DNA of 64,000 nt from Phycomyces blakesleeanus NRRL 1555(-) (lineage: Eukaryota > Mucoromycota > Mucoromycetes > Mucorales > Phycomycetaceae): positions 1,984,001 through 2,048,000 of the forward strand of contig NW_017265139.1 of assembly GCF_001638985.1 (NCBI RefSeq), in the 5' to 3' direction. The stretch's first letter is position 1. Every line of letters begins with the position of its first letter. This document shows positions 1-10,778 of this stretch, piece after piece. Position numbers and translations under genes: made by a program. The notes beneath the pieces were generated by a model. That model was not told where the DNA came from. It searched no databases and worked only from the letters and a program-made list of their open reading frames with translations.

Positions 1-255
1 ATACTACTAATATTTCTATTCTGTGCACATGTATAAATATAATACACATTACGAGGAAATACACGTCTTTTTAAATTTCTGTTTATTTCAAAGCCTTAGA
101 TACTAAGCACATCTTTAACATACCACTTGAACAAATGTATCAAACTATACTGTCTTGTTTCCTTTAATGTGTTGGTGCAATTGCAGCTTATAATTTGATT
201 TATTTTAGATACTAGAGGGTGATGGTCTGTTCTGGTGAATATATGCAAAAAATAT

Positions 256-289
<34 letters not shown>

Positions 290-458
290 TAAGAAAAGTA
301 AAGTAAAGTAAAAGATGAAATGAAATAAAAGGTAGTGAAAATAATAATAAAAAGGAAGACTGGAAATAAATGTAATGTAATAGAATATAATAGACTAACA
401 AATTGGATATACTTTCTTACTCGTACACACTCTTTTTTTTTTTTTTGGTAAGTGACTC
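1..458. other. AT-rich flank downstream of VTC4
   Basis: I see no gene here. The stretch is AT-rich, with an AAT-type microsatellite near 258-288 and a long T run just before the VTC4 stop codon. It probably holds the VTC4 3' untranslated region and terminator, since that gene reads leftward into it. Confidence 0.6.
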
Positions 459-2936
459 TTACTTATTCCACTCAAAATCATCACCATTTGAAATGCGCAG
501 ATAAAGATTAGTCAAAACAGCAGCAATCAGAAGTCCGGTCAGAATTGCTGGTGCATTCTTCTCAGAGTAATCTCCAACTTCTCGCTTCTCGACGCTGGTG
601 GTACGAGCATGGTAGTTGTAGAGTGCATAGATCATGACACCAACCGAAATAAGCGTAAATAAGGTGGCTGAGATACGACCAACATGATCAGAAAAGTTTA
701 AAAGACCAAGGGCAAGTGCTCCCAACAGAACAGTAAATTGCAACCAATGCAAGAAAGTACGTTCGTTTGCAAAATAAGTCTTGACAGGAGGTGCACGCTG
801 AATGACAGGCTGGCGGGTAGTTGGGGCCTTGTGAGGGGCAGTGTTGCGCACAAACGTGGTCTTGGACTTGCGAACAAGGTTACGCAAGCCAGGGGGTGAA
901 AGAACCTTGAGAATACCATCACGCATAATGCCGCCTCGTCCTCTTTCTTCTTCTTGATTCTCTGTGTCCAACAAAGCTCTGCTTTCATTATCATTATCAT
1001 CATCTTCAGCGTTCATATCAATCTCTACACGATTCTCATCGTCATCTTCATCAGAGTCTTTTTGAGGTCCGCCGCTACTGATGCTACTGCTCTCGATGGC
1101 TTCGGGACGGAAGAGGCCAAAAGAAGGGTTGGGAGGTTTGCGGATATCGATATCCATTTGAGGAAGCCAGAAGGGCAGTTGGTAGATCTTGTCTTCCAAA
1201 AGTGTGGCACAACCATGAATAAACTTTGAGAACTTGGGAACAGACTCTACGAGATGTGAGTTGACTAGTTCAACAACCCATGCAGGGGGTTCTTGCCCAA
1301 CGTGAGTCTGGAGCTTAACTTCCAGGACAGCATAGGGAAAGCGGCAAATGTCCTTATCCGGGAGCTGCTTAAAAGGCCAGTCGACACCAATGTCATTACG
1401 ACGCCAATTGTCTCCTGAACGCACCTGGCCATCATTATCTTCGCGAATCAGGCTGAGTTCGGTGTCGAGCGAAATACGGACACGGGCATCACCGGGAAGT
1501 TGGAATGCTGTGCGGTTGTAAAAGGTACGCATCATGGGATGGAGTCTTTTTGTCAGCACGCGGTATTGGACCTCTTGGGCCAATTGCTCGAGCTCTTCGA
1601 TTTCTTTTTCGGATTTACGACCCTGCTCTTTGGCTTTGGCAAACAACTCGTCGGTGGTGTAATTGCCGCTGAGGAAAGCGTTGAGGTATTTTTCCTTGAT
1701 CGGGAATCTTGCCTTGACGCTCTTTTCGCCCGTCCAATCTTCGCGATGGGTTTTGCGCTCGACAAAAATCGTATTGCTACTCATTCCGCCGTACCATCGC
1801 ATACGAATAGCCTCAGCACCCTCGGTCTTCTCGAGACGTCCGGTGTATAGATCAAACTCATCATTATCATAGTAGATACTAGTGATTGCGGAATCCTCTT
1901 GGGAGAACTCTTTGTTGGGGTTGAACACAAGTACAGGAAGATGTTTGAGAATGATTAGCTTGAGTTCTGTGATGTTGTCAGGATGAACCCTAAAATGCAA
2001 AGAATGACATATGAGCCGATCTAGTACGATGTAAGGCACATCACTACTGCTACTACTACTACTACTACTACTACTACTATCATTAATAATCCCTTTCTGA
2101 CTTACCAGTATTTTGTAGTGTTTCTAACAAAGGCAGCTTGCTTTCCACCAGCAGAAGCATCACCACCTCGCTCCTTTCCTCGGGTACGGACTCGGTCGTA
2201 AAGACTGGATATACGGACAATTAGAGCATCGTAGTTTTCAGCGTAGAAAGGTTTAGCGTTTAGACGTACACCAAACATTGGTTTGAGTGACCAGCCGGTC
2301 ATTTTCTAGGTGCAAAAGAGGCAAGTGAGTCTGGCGGCCCATCAAAGGAATACACACGTGCAGAAGATGATTGGCAAGCACTGACAATTCAAGGACGTTA
2401 CGCGCGCTTTGTTCCTTTGCGTTCAAGCACCGCTATAAAAAATAAAAATAAAAAGTTCTAACTTACATCGTGTTTCTTTATGATCTTGAGGAAGCCAGTA
2501 TAGTTCAGACGAGTGAATTTTGCCAGATCGTGTACATCAGCTATGATGTGTCCCAACTCAATTTCAGATTCTGTGAATTCGTGTTCCTCGGCCTCGCTGT
2601 TCTGACACAGAGCCTCCACCTCCTGAGTTTCTGCTGTAATACGACCCTGGATTTCGTCTAGCTTGGTACGCTGGAAAGCATACACTTTCTCAAGCTCGCG
2701 TTCAAGTCGCTCAATAAACTTGGATTCATTGTCTTCAGTCCACTCTCGATTTGCAGCCTCATTCTTCAGAAAGTGTTTCAGATCATCGTACGCTGTGAAG
2801 GGAAGAAATAATAATTAAAGGGTGTGAATATAAAGTCGACTAATCCATTTAGATGTTTAGGTGGCTAGAGCTTACCAACATAGTTGGCTGTCCATTCTGG
2901 ATTGAGCGAAGTTCTGAGCGTAAGGCCGAACTTCAT
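459..2936 (-). CDS. VTC4: VTC4-type vacuolar transporter chaperone (polyphosphate polymerase)
   Basis: Family role: the catalytic subunit of the VTC complex makes polyphosphate from ATP and moves it into the vacuole. Exons read 2936-2876, 2792-2467, 2305-2106 and 1989-459, giving 705 residues (yeast Vtc4 is about 720). The start at 2936 opens the typical SPX N-terminus ([15 protein letters not shown]). Exons 2-3 complete the SPX domain, with the inositol-pyrophosphate-sensing lysine region [13 protein letters not shown]. Exon 4 holds the VTC catalytic core, with [42 protein letters not shown] and PKFSKFIHG. It ends in three DUF202 membrane helices. An acidic Asp/Glu-rich linker lies between core and membrane part. 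The basic residues of the active-site tunnel look intact, so this is more likely the catalytic Vtc4 than Vtc2/3. The gene lies head to tail behind PCCA, about 300 bp away. Confidence 0.93.
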
Positions 2937-3240
2937 GTTGAGAAAAGGTAAAGAAGGAGAAAGGGAATTGAGAAGAAGAAGAAAAAAGGTCAGTAAAGGG
3001 ATAAAGAAGAAGGTCAAAAAAATAAACGATCGGAGTCTGGCTGAGTTCGATTAGCATCAAGCCGCAACTGATGCTAAGCTTGACTTGGGTGTGACAAGTA
3101 TATCATTGGCAAGATGATGACAATGACAGTTGCTAATTGATACTATTGAATACAATAGATATACATTTCTATATATATGTGGGTACATGTATTCATGCAT
3201 ACTTGTTTACGTGCGCGTATTTTGTGTATATTTATTGAAA

Positions 3241-5881
3241 TCAACAATCAATTACGGCATCTTGGAATTCAATCAAGAGTTGCCCTGTTTTTACAGAGGT
3301 TCCTGGGTGGACATGTATCTTCTTGATCGTACCCGTCCGAGGAGTACGCAGAATATTCTGCATTTTCATGGCTTCCACTACAGCCAACTCTGTACCTTCA
3401 ATCACCTAAGTCAAAAAAAAAATACAATGAAAAATCAGCCCATAATCTATCGATGTCAAATCTTTTTTAAGAAAAAATGATTTCATACCTCATCTCCTTC
3501 TTTTACTGCGAGACTAATGATTTTTCCAGGCATAGGACTATTAACAACCTTAGAAGTAGGCTCCCTTTCCTTCTTCTTCATAAGTTTTGACAACTGTCGT
3601 TGGCGTTCTGTCAACACATTGACATTATACTAAGAAGGGCTTAGTTAACCAGATTGTATATATGTTGAACACAAATGGGGTTTAGTTACTTTACTGCCTT
3701 GGTACTGTATCCGGAATCCACTGTCTAGTCGATCAAGATACTGTAACACCATTTTGTGACCTGTCTCTTGCACGGTAGCGTGGGCCAGGAGTCCATCGAG
3801 CGGCCAGCGTGTTGACAGAGTCCAAGTGTCATGAAGTGGCGATGTAATCTATTTGTGTGTGTAGATTTTAAAATTCAAAATTCCCCCCAAAAAAAAACAG
3901 TCTTGATTTTATCAATAGACTTTGCTAAAAATCAATTTACCTCAAAAGCATTATCGGGTCCTCGCTTGATCTCTAGTCTTGCTTCAGTAGTTGTATTAGT
4001 TTGGTCTTGAGTGACCTGCACCCAAACATCCCATGAAGACGGTCCTCCCTTTTTGCCCCACCGGCTATATTCCTTTTTGGCCCAAACAGCAGCACTGAGG
4101 GCAAAGAGACCATGTTGATCCTGCTCTGTCATCGGTGGGCGGCTATATCCACCAGGATATTCATCTGCCAAGAACTGGGTGGTGATCGATTGTCCGTCTT
4201 GGAAGCGAGGGTGAGCCATGACTCCTCGTAGGAGCGGAATGTTGTGAGTGACGCCACGGATCACATAATTATCCAGGGCATCGATCATTGTTTCAATCGC
4301 ACCTTGACGAGTAGGGGCGTGTGTGGCCAGCTTGCATAAAAGAGGATCATACTCTACATGCACTTCTGATCCTTCTATAAACCCAGAGTCACATCGCACA
4401 TGTGGTGTGATTGTTGGTTCCTGATAGGTCAATAAACGACCCACGGATGGGAGATAGTTTATTGGGTCCTCTGCATACACACGAGACTCGACAGCCCAAC
4501 CTTGCATCTGAACATCCTTTTGACTGATGGCCAGAGGATGGCCAGCAGCAGAGTACAGCATTTGTTCTACCAGGTCAAGTCCGGTTACATATTCTGTAAT
4601 AGGGTGCTCGACCTGCAGGCGAGTGTTCATTTCCAAGAAGTAAAAATTCTTTTGTGAATCCAACAAGAACTCTACCGTACCTATATATATGCATATACAT
4701 AAATACACGGGTGTTTATTTTGTGTACAAGTGATTCTTATATTCTTACCAGCAGAATTGTAGTTGACATGTTTAGCCAAAGCGACGGCTTGTGCTCCCAT
4801 CTTGTGCCGTGTAACTTCATCCACAAATGCACTTGGCGATTCTTCAATCACCTTTTGGTTCCTACGTTGTATTGAGCACTCTCTCTCGGGAAGATAGATG
4901 ACATTCCCAAAATTATCTCCGAGGACCTGGACTTCAATATGGCGAGGTTGATCAATGTACTTTTCAATCAACAGTCTAGCATCGCCAAACGAGGACTGTG
5001 CTTCCTGTTTGGCTAGCTTGAAACCATCCGCTAGCTCTATATCATTCCTGTTTTGTGATTTCATCCTGTCAGTACAGTACAATATTATTATTTTTCTTCT
5101 TCTTTTTATATGAATATATGCACATTACCAAGCAATTCTCATTCCTTTGCCGCCTCCCCCTGCACTCGCTTTAACCATGACGGGGTAACCAATGGTATGG
5201 GCAACAGATGTTGCTTCTTGAACCGAAAACACTTCTCCATCATAACCAGGGATACAATTTACACCACTTGCCTTTGCCAGAAGCTTGCTTTGGATTTTGT
5301 CTCCCATTGCTCCAATTGCCATTGCGGTTGGGCCGACGAATGTAACACCCTGTTGTTCTAGGGCCAGTACAAACCCCGGGTTTTCGCTCAAGAAACCATA
5401 CCCTGGGTGAACTGCCTGTGCCCCTGTATTCTTTATTGCTTCTAGCATCCGAGGAATCGAGAGATACGATTCTGACGATGCAGCCGGACCGAGATGGAAT
5501 GCTTCGTCTGCCAACTGTACATGGCGTGCGTTGGCATCCAGGTCCGAGTAGACTGCTACGGTCTTGATTCCCATATTGCGTGCTGTCTTGATAATTCGAC
5601 ATGCAATCTCTCCTCTGTTTGCTACCAACAAGGTATCAAATGTCTATATACATATTTATAGTCGACGGTAACATGCAGGTCAATGAGGGTGGTGGGACGT
5701 CCATAAGAGCGAAGGAGCGTACCTTTTTGTAGGGCTGGTGTGCATGTATGTGACTGGTAAGGTCGGTGTGGCTATGGGTGTGGTTGAAACGGTAGGTGGC
5801 TGGTGAGCGTAGAAATGTTATGGTGTTTAATCGGGCTGGACAGACCGATGCCAGACCATTGCGAGAAAGTAACTGGTACAT
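3241..5881 (-). CDS. PCCA: propionyl-CoA carboxylase alpha subunit, mitochondrial
   Basis: Family role: the biotin-carrying alpha subunit carboxylates propionyl-CoA to methylmalonyl-CoA together with a beta subunit. Exons are 5881-5723, 5643-5129, 5047-4749, 4680-3941, 3848-3690, 3629-3489 and 3405-3241, giving 725 residues (human PCCA is 728). The chosen ATG at 5881 gives a basic, Ser/Thr/Arg-rich leader of about 50 residues, probably a mitochondrial presequence. Biotin carboxylase follows: [24 protein letters not shown], the ATP-grasp glycine loop [27 protein letters not shown] and [11 protein letters not shown]. The BT linker region is next. The final exon carries the biotinyl site EAMKMQN (lysine near the coding end). 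[14 protein letters not shown] and the overall length match PCCA rather than methylcrotonyl-CoA or pyruvate carboxylase. A possible 7-codon upstream ORF starts at 5951. Confidence 0.93.
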
Positions 5882-6145
5882 ATGGTCAGGGAAGTGTGGG
5901 AATAAGCAAAAGATGGAAAAGGGAAAATTAGACCTTTGACCAGTCACTCATTTTGGACACCAACTCCGGTGAGTAGGTTTGTTGCATAGATTGTGTGAAA
6001 GAACAAGAACAAAGAAAGGATGAAAGAAAGAGGATAAAGATGTGAATTAAGATGTTTTAGTATATGAATAAGTTGGTAGATATGAAGAAGGGAAGCATAG
6101 TTATAAAGAGGGAAAGGGAGAAGAGTGAATATAGATTATAGCATA

Positions 6146-7252
6146 TTAAAGGTAAAGTTGACGTATCCCAAGCGAGACATGGATCATAACCCCCATAGTA
6201 ATTCCTATATATTTTTTTCGGTTAGTTGGTTCAAAAGATTAACAGCCTATTGGTTTTTGGAAAACTCTTAAAGATTCCCTTACCCATTCGATGCTTCCTA
6301 GTGAATACAGGTTCCCTTAGCCAGAACAGACACAGTAATCCAAGGAAGAAGCCCAAGATGAGACCACACAGGATCTGGTACACTGTACCTCCTGGTAATG
6401 TCTCTCCTGTACTTTCCATCCATGCGTCCTCTAACTGTCTTTGATGTTCTGTGGTTTCTGTATAATATAAAGGGAGTTTAATACAGCATATTTGAAAGGG
6501 GGATGTGTGTGTGTGTGTGTGTGTGTGTGTATAGTGGGGTATAGTGGGGTTTTAATTTTAATATTCTATTATATGTATTACCACCATTGTACTCAGTCCT
6601 GTGGGTTCTGTGAAACTCCATCCGAATGCTTCTAATTTCTTCGGCATTGTACCCAGACTTCCTTAGTCTGTCCAACCCTCTTTCTTCTTGGCCTTCGCTT
6701 TCCTATAAAGTCGTGAGGTTAAACTTTGACGATATTAAAGTGATCTAAAATAATAATTAAAATCCTAACAAGAAATTATATCAACTAGCTTCTTTATTCC
6801 TTTCTTTTTTTCTTTCTTTAATATTATTATTACTAATATTATTAGCATATAAGAATAAGATATAAAAGAAAAAGAAAAAGTAAAGTACCTCGTCAGAATC
6901 TTTAAATTGAGTTGAACTCTCAGAAAATTCAGATAGTGAACATAGAAAATAAACTGTAGAGATGGTGCCAAGACCATAGTCTGCTAGAGTATAATTATCG
7001 TCCAATAGTCGACCGTTGTGAATTAACCGGATGTTTTTGTGCGTGATATTAGGAAGTGTTCTTCGTAGCTAATTGACACCTGATTAAGTAAAGCAAGCAA
7101 GCTTTGGGATTCCATTCCATTGATCTAAATTGTACCAGATTCTTGATTGATAAAATATTGTCATGAACTGGAGATACACGAATTATTAGTTCATTTCCGT
7201 CATTCGAATTAATATTGACAAGAACTGAATCAAGCAAATGCTTTTGTGGCAT
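6146..7252 (-). CDS. DSC3: Dsc E3 ubiquitin ligase complex subunit 3 (DUF2407)
   Basis: Family role: Dsc3 is a membrane subunit of the Golgi/endosomal Dsc ubiquitin ligase, which cleaves SREBP in some fungi and clears membrane proteins. Exons are 7252-7136, 7068-6889, 6702-6582, 6457-6284 and 6204-6146, giving 216 residues. The N-terminal half is a ubiquitin-like fold, with NIRLIHNGRLLDDNYTLADY. The C-terminal DUF2407_C part has GLDRLRKSGYNAEEIRSIR, then LEDAWME, then a membrane helix (LCGLILGFFLGLLCLFWL). The last small exon adds the second hydrophobic segment, GITMGVMIHVSLGIRQLYL. Its intron has a good branch site (CTAAC) and keeps frame. Reading through that intron instead would stop at 6231 with a polar tail. 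The start region is shared divergently with GGA. Confidence 0.85.
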
Positions 7253-7811
7253 GGTGAAGAGGTAGTCAAGAAAGAGATTTCCAAAGAAGAATTAAAATAA
7301 AGTAAAATAAAATAAGAAAATAAAATATAATAAAAAAAAAAGAATAAAATAAAAATAAAAAGAAAGAAAGAATAAAGACAAAGCTTATAAAGTATAATGG
7401 TTTCCCTTTTCCCGAGCGGGCCATTTCATTTTTGAAACCCGGACTTGAAGGTTCTATTTGATGTGAGATGTCTATTGTAATTTACCTTGACACTTTTGGT
7501 CAATATCTAACCAGTCAAACGAACAAACAAACAAACAAACAATATATATATTTAATGAGAATTTTTTGGGTAAAGGTAGAGATAATTTGAGAGACAGAAA
7601 GCAAGAAAGCAAGAAAGCATGAGTCAGAAAATGAGCTCTACTTTAGACTTCATTTGGACCCTTTCAAACTTACCGGTTTATTCATTATTTCTTTTTCTAA
7701 ACCTCATCATAGTAGAATACATTTGAAACACCGAAACACGAGGGACCACCTAACCGTTGCACACACGCAACCGGCCTTTCCTCTCTTTCTTCTCCTTTAA
7801 ACCCATTAACA
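7253..7811. promoter_or_regulatory. shared divergent promoter region, DSC3 / GGA
   Basis: This 559-bp stretch separates the DSC3 start (minus strand) from the GGA start (plus strand). It is AT-rich with A-runs near 7300-7380, and no other gene is visible. Bidirectional promoter function is inferred from gene orientation only. I could not pin a TATA box or a named operator. Confidence 0.5.
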
Positions 7812-10778
7812 ATGTCTATTACACTACAGGACTTCATTGGTATATAATTACTGCTTCTAGACGCGATAAGATTCTTACATTCAGCCGTTTCTAGAGGGTG
7901 CATGCAGTCCAGCACGCTATGAAGCCGATCTTAGCATCAACCTCGAGATTTGCGAGATGATTAACAAGAAACAAGGCAACACGTCAGTAGTCTTTGTTAA
8001 TGCGTCATTACTATGTTCTCATATATATACATATATATTTGTGTGTGTGTGTGTGTTTGTTGTATATATATATAGACCTAGAGAAGCAGCCATGTGTATT
8101 GTTCGTCTTGTTAACAGCAAGAATGTAAACCAGGCTATACTCGCCCTCACTGTGAGTATACTGTGCACACTTATTATTTCTTTGGTGCCAATATATCCAT
8201 CTCTATCTCTCTATCTCTATCGGTGCCTATTAGTTGCTCGATAACTGCGTCAAGAACTGCGGTTATCCTTTCCACCTCCAGATTGCAACCAAAGAATTTC
8301 TTAATGAACTTGTTCGTCGTTTTCCTGAACGACCAGCCGTAAGTTTCCAAAAAAAAATTGAAGCTAGTGGGGTGAGGGGGAGGAAAGACTCAGCCTCATG
8401 CGTGTGCTTATATACAAAAAAGAAAAGAGAATGTGGAAAAATAATGATTTCCAATAGCCATTCCCAAGTCCTGTCGTACAGCGTATTCTGTATCTCATCA
8501 AGGAATGGAAAGTTGCTCTTACAGACATGTCACGCCATAAGGATGATTTAGTCCACATTAAGGATATGTACAGGCTCTTACGGTACAAAGGTATTGGATA
8601 TTTTAATTTATGATAAATTCAAGGGTCTGTGCGCCTTTAGTTTCATATACATAGATTTCCTTTGGACCCTTAATCCTTTTTTTTTATTACTTGCATTTGC
8701 ATTTTTATTTTCATTTACATTTTTTATCTGTATTGTGTTTAATTAGGCTATAGATTCCCTGAATTAAGAGAGTCTTCTATTGCTGCCCTTGCACCTTCTC
8801 AAGTAAGACAGAAATGGCTATTATCAGAGTGTAGAAATCTAGTTTCATGGGTCTATAATTAAATTAATTTACACATGTTTGTCTAGTCTCTCAAGTCAGC
8901 CCAGGAGCTGGAAGAAGAAGATCGAGTGGCCCAATCTGCGGTATTGTATATTTATCTATCTATATATATATCTGTCTGTCTGTCTGTCCTTGCTATGCGT
9001 CATACAGCTTAACTTACTCGGGGTTACAACTCTCAGAAATTGCAGGAACTTATTCGCCGTGGAAGACCCCAGGACTTGGTTGAAGCCAATCATTTGATGA
9101 AGATCATGTCTGGTTATGTAAGAATTAAGCCAAGAAAGAGTATAGATTAGACTTAATAAATAAATAAATAAATAAATATAAATAATTGGGGAGATGTTTA
9201 ATTATGCATATTCACTCGTTTACAGGACCAGAGACAGAAGCCAAACTACAAGTTGAAGTTTGAAGAGGAGCTCCACAGAATCCAAGGTCAGGCAATTCTG
9301 CTTTATGAGATGCTGGAAAATGCTCGACCAGAAGATAAATTGGATAGGGATCAAACAGTCGTTGTAAGCAAATGACTAGAAAGACGACGATGAAGAGTTG
9401 CAGATGGAATTAGAGCATAAAGAAAGAAATAAAAATGAACTAAAAGAATTTGCATGGATTTGATAGGAACTCAGAAATGCCTGTTCAAATGCTCAGCCCA
9501 AGATTCAAAAGATGATCACCGAAGAAGAAGACAGTGACAAGATTGGTATGAATTTGAGCAAAATTTTTTAAAATAATAGAAGAAAGGAGAAGATTAAAGA
9601 GAGATATATCCTTATTAACATTATTATTATTATCATTATTATTATAATAATAGAAAATCTTCTTACATTGAATGACATGATCAACAATGTGGTAGCCAAG
9701 TTTTCTGATATTCAAAAGGGCATGTTCGATACTCAGTATGAAATCAGTGGAAAGCCACCCACGAAGACCAACGAATCTGAAGAACCTCCTCAGGCCATTA
9801 GTTTGATTGACCTTGGTGATGATGAGCCCACGCAGCCCTTGCATTCATCGACATCCCCTGCAGGATCCAAGAATGCACTTGATGAACTAAGCGACCTTTT
9901 TGGCCAGTCGACTGTTTCCCCAGTCTACTCTCCTCCAACAACTAATGATCCCTTTGATTTGTTTGGCCAGACGCCCTCTTCCCCTCAACCACCAGTCGCC
10001 TCCGCTGCTACCATTCCTAAGCTTAGTGTACCCGTACCTTCATCTTCTCTTTCTTCGGGCAGCTTTGGCACACCCGTGTCGACTTACAACCAGCCAACTC
10101 AACCTGCTGCTGCTACCCAAAATAATCAAGCTTCCAATCCCACCCAACATGAACCAAGTAAAGAAAATAAGACAGAAAGAAAGAAAGCAAGAGAGAGAGA
10201 TAGAGTTGAATATCTTGTGAGACAACAGGGGTACTAACTTGATTATTGTTACTATTATTATTACTTCTTTTTTTTTAAAAAAAAAAAGTTGACTTGGTAA
10301 ATAAGAATGGCTTGCATATCACTTTGGATGTTGCTCAGTTGGACACCATTTACCGCTTAAAGGCATATTTCTCCAATAGCTCGACCGCACCTATGGAGCA
10401 ATTGACTCTCCAGCTGGCTGCTCCAAAGGTATGTTTTATTTGTGTACAAATTATAAATAAGCTTATAAATGTGTGTATTAAATATACCAATTTTCTGGTC
10501 TCATAGTCAATGCAACTGAAGATGGAAGCTCAGTCTTCACAGCTTGTACCCCCAAAATCTGAAAGATCTGTCTATCAAAATATTGTGATCAATAACCCCA
10601 ACAAGGTGATAATAATAAAATCAATAAAAAAAAAGAAGAAGAAGAAGATACGATGGTCTTTGGTTATCAAAGCTAACACATAATTTTTCTTTTGTAGGAG
10701 CCTTTACGGCTGCGGTACAAGGTCAGCTATTTACAATTTGGCGTGACCATGGAATTGGCTGGAAACTATCATGCTTGA
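7812..10778 (+). CDS. GGA: GGA-type ARF-binding clathrin adaptor (VHS-GAT-GAE)
   Basis: Family role: GGAs are monomeric clathrin adaptors recruited by Arf-GTP at the trans-Golgi for traffic to endosomes. I resolve 14 exons: 7812-7839, 7895-7982, 8076-8151, 8234-8338, 8458-8590, 8747-8802, 8887-8940, 9037-9117, 9226-9363, 9467-9545, 9654-10157, 10289-10428, 10507-10605 and 10698-10778. They give 553 residues (yeast Gga1 is 557). The VHS domain shows MINKKQGNTPREAAMCIVRL and CVKNCGYPFHLQIATKEFL. The GAT domain runs from about residue 170 to 310, with EANHLMKIMSGYDQRQKPNY. A Ser/Pro-rich hinge follows, with an acidic ISLIDLGDD clathrin-box-like motif and DPFDLFG. The C-terminus is a gamma-adaptin ear (GLHITLDVAQLD). 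The 28-nt first exon is the least certain part. Exon 12 is preceded by a T-run/A-run acceptor tract. Confidence 0.93.

Noticed and set aside
459..2936. VTC2/VTC3 (regulatory subunit) as identity of the first gene
   Set aside because: Core motifs and the 705-residue length fit catalytic Vtc4 better. A tree of SPX-VTC proteins would settle it.
3241..5881. Methylcrotonyl-CoA carboxylase alpha as identity of the biotin carboxylase
   Set aside because: The blocks after the ATP-grasp domain and the C-terminal region resemble PCCA more closely.
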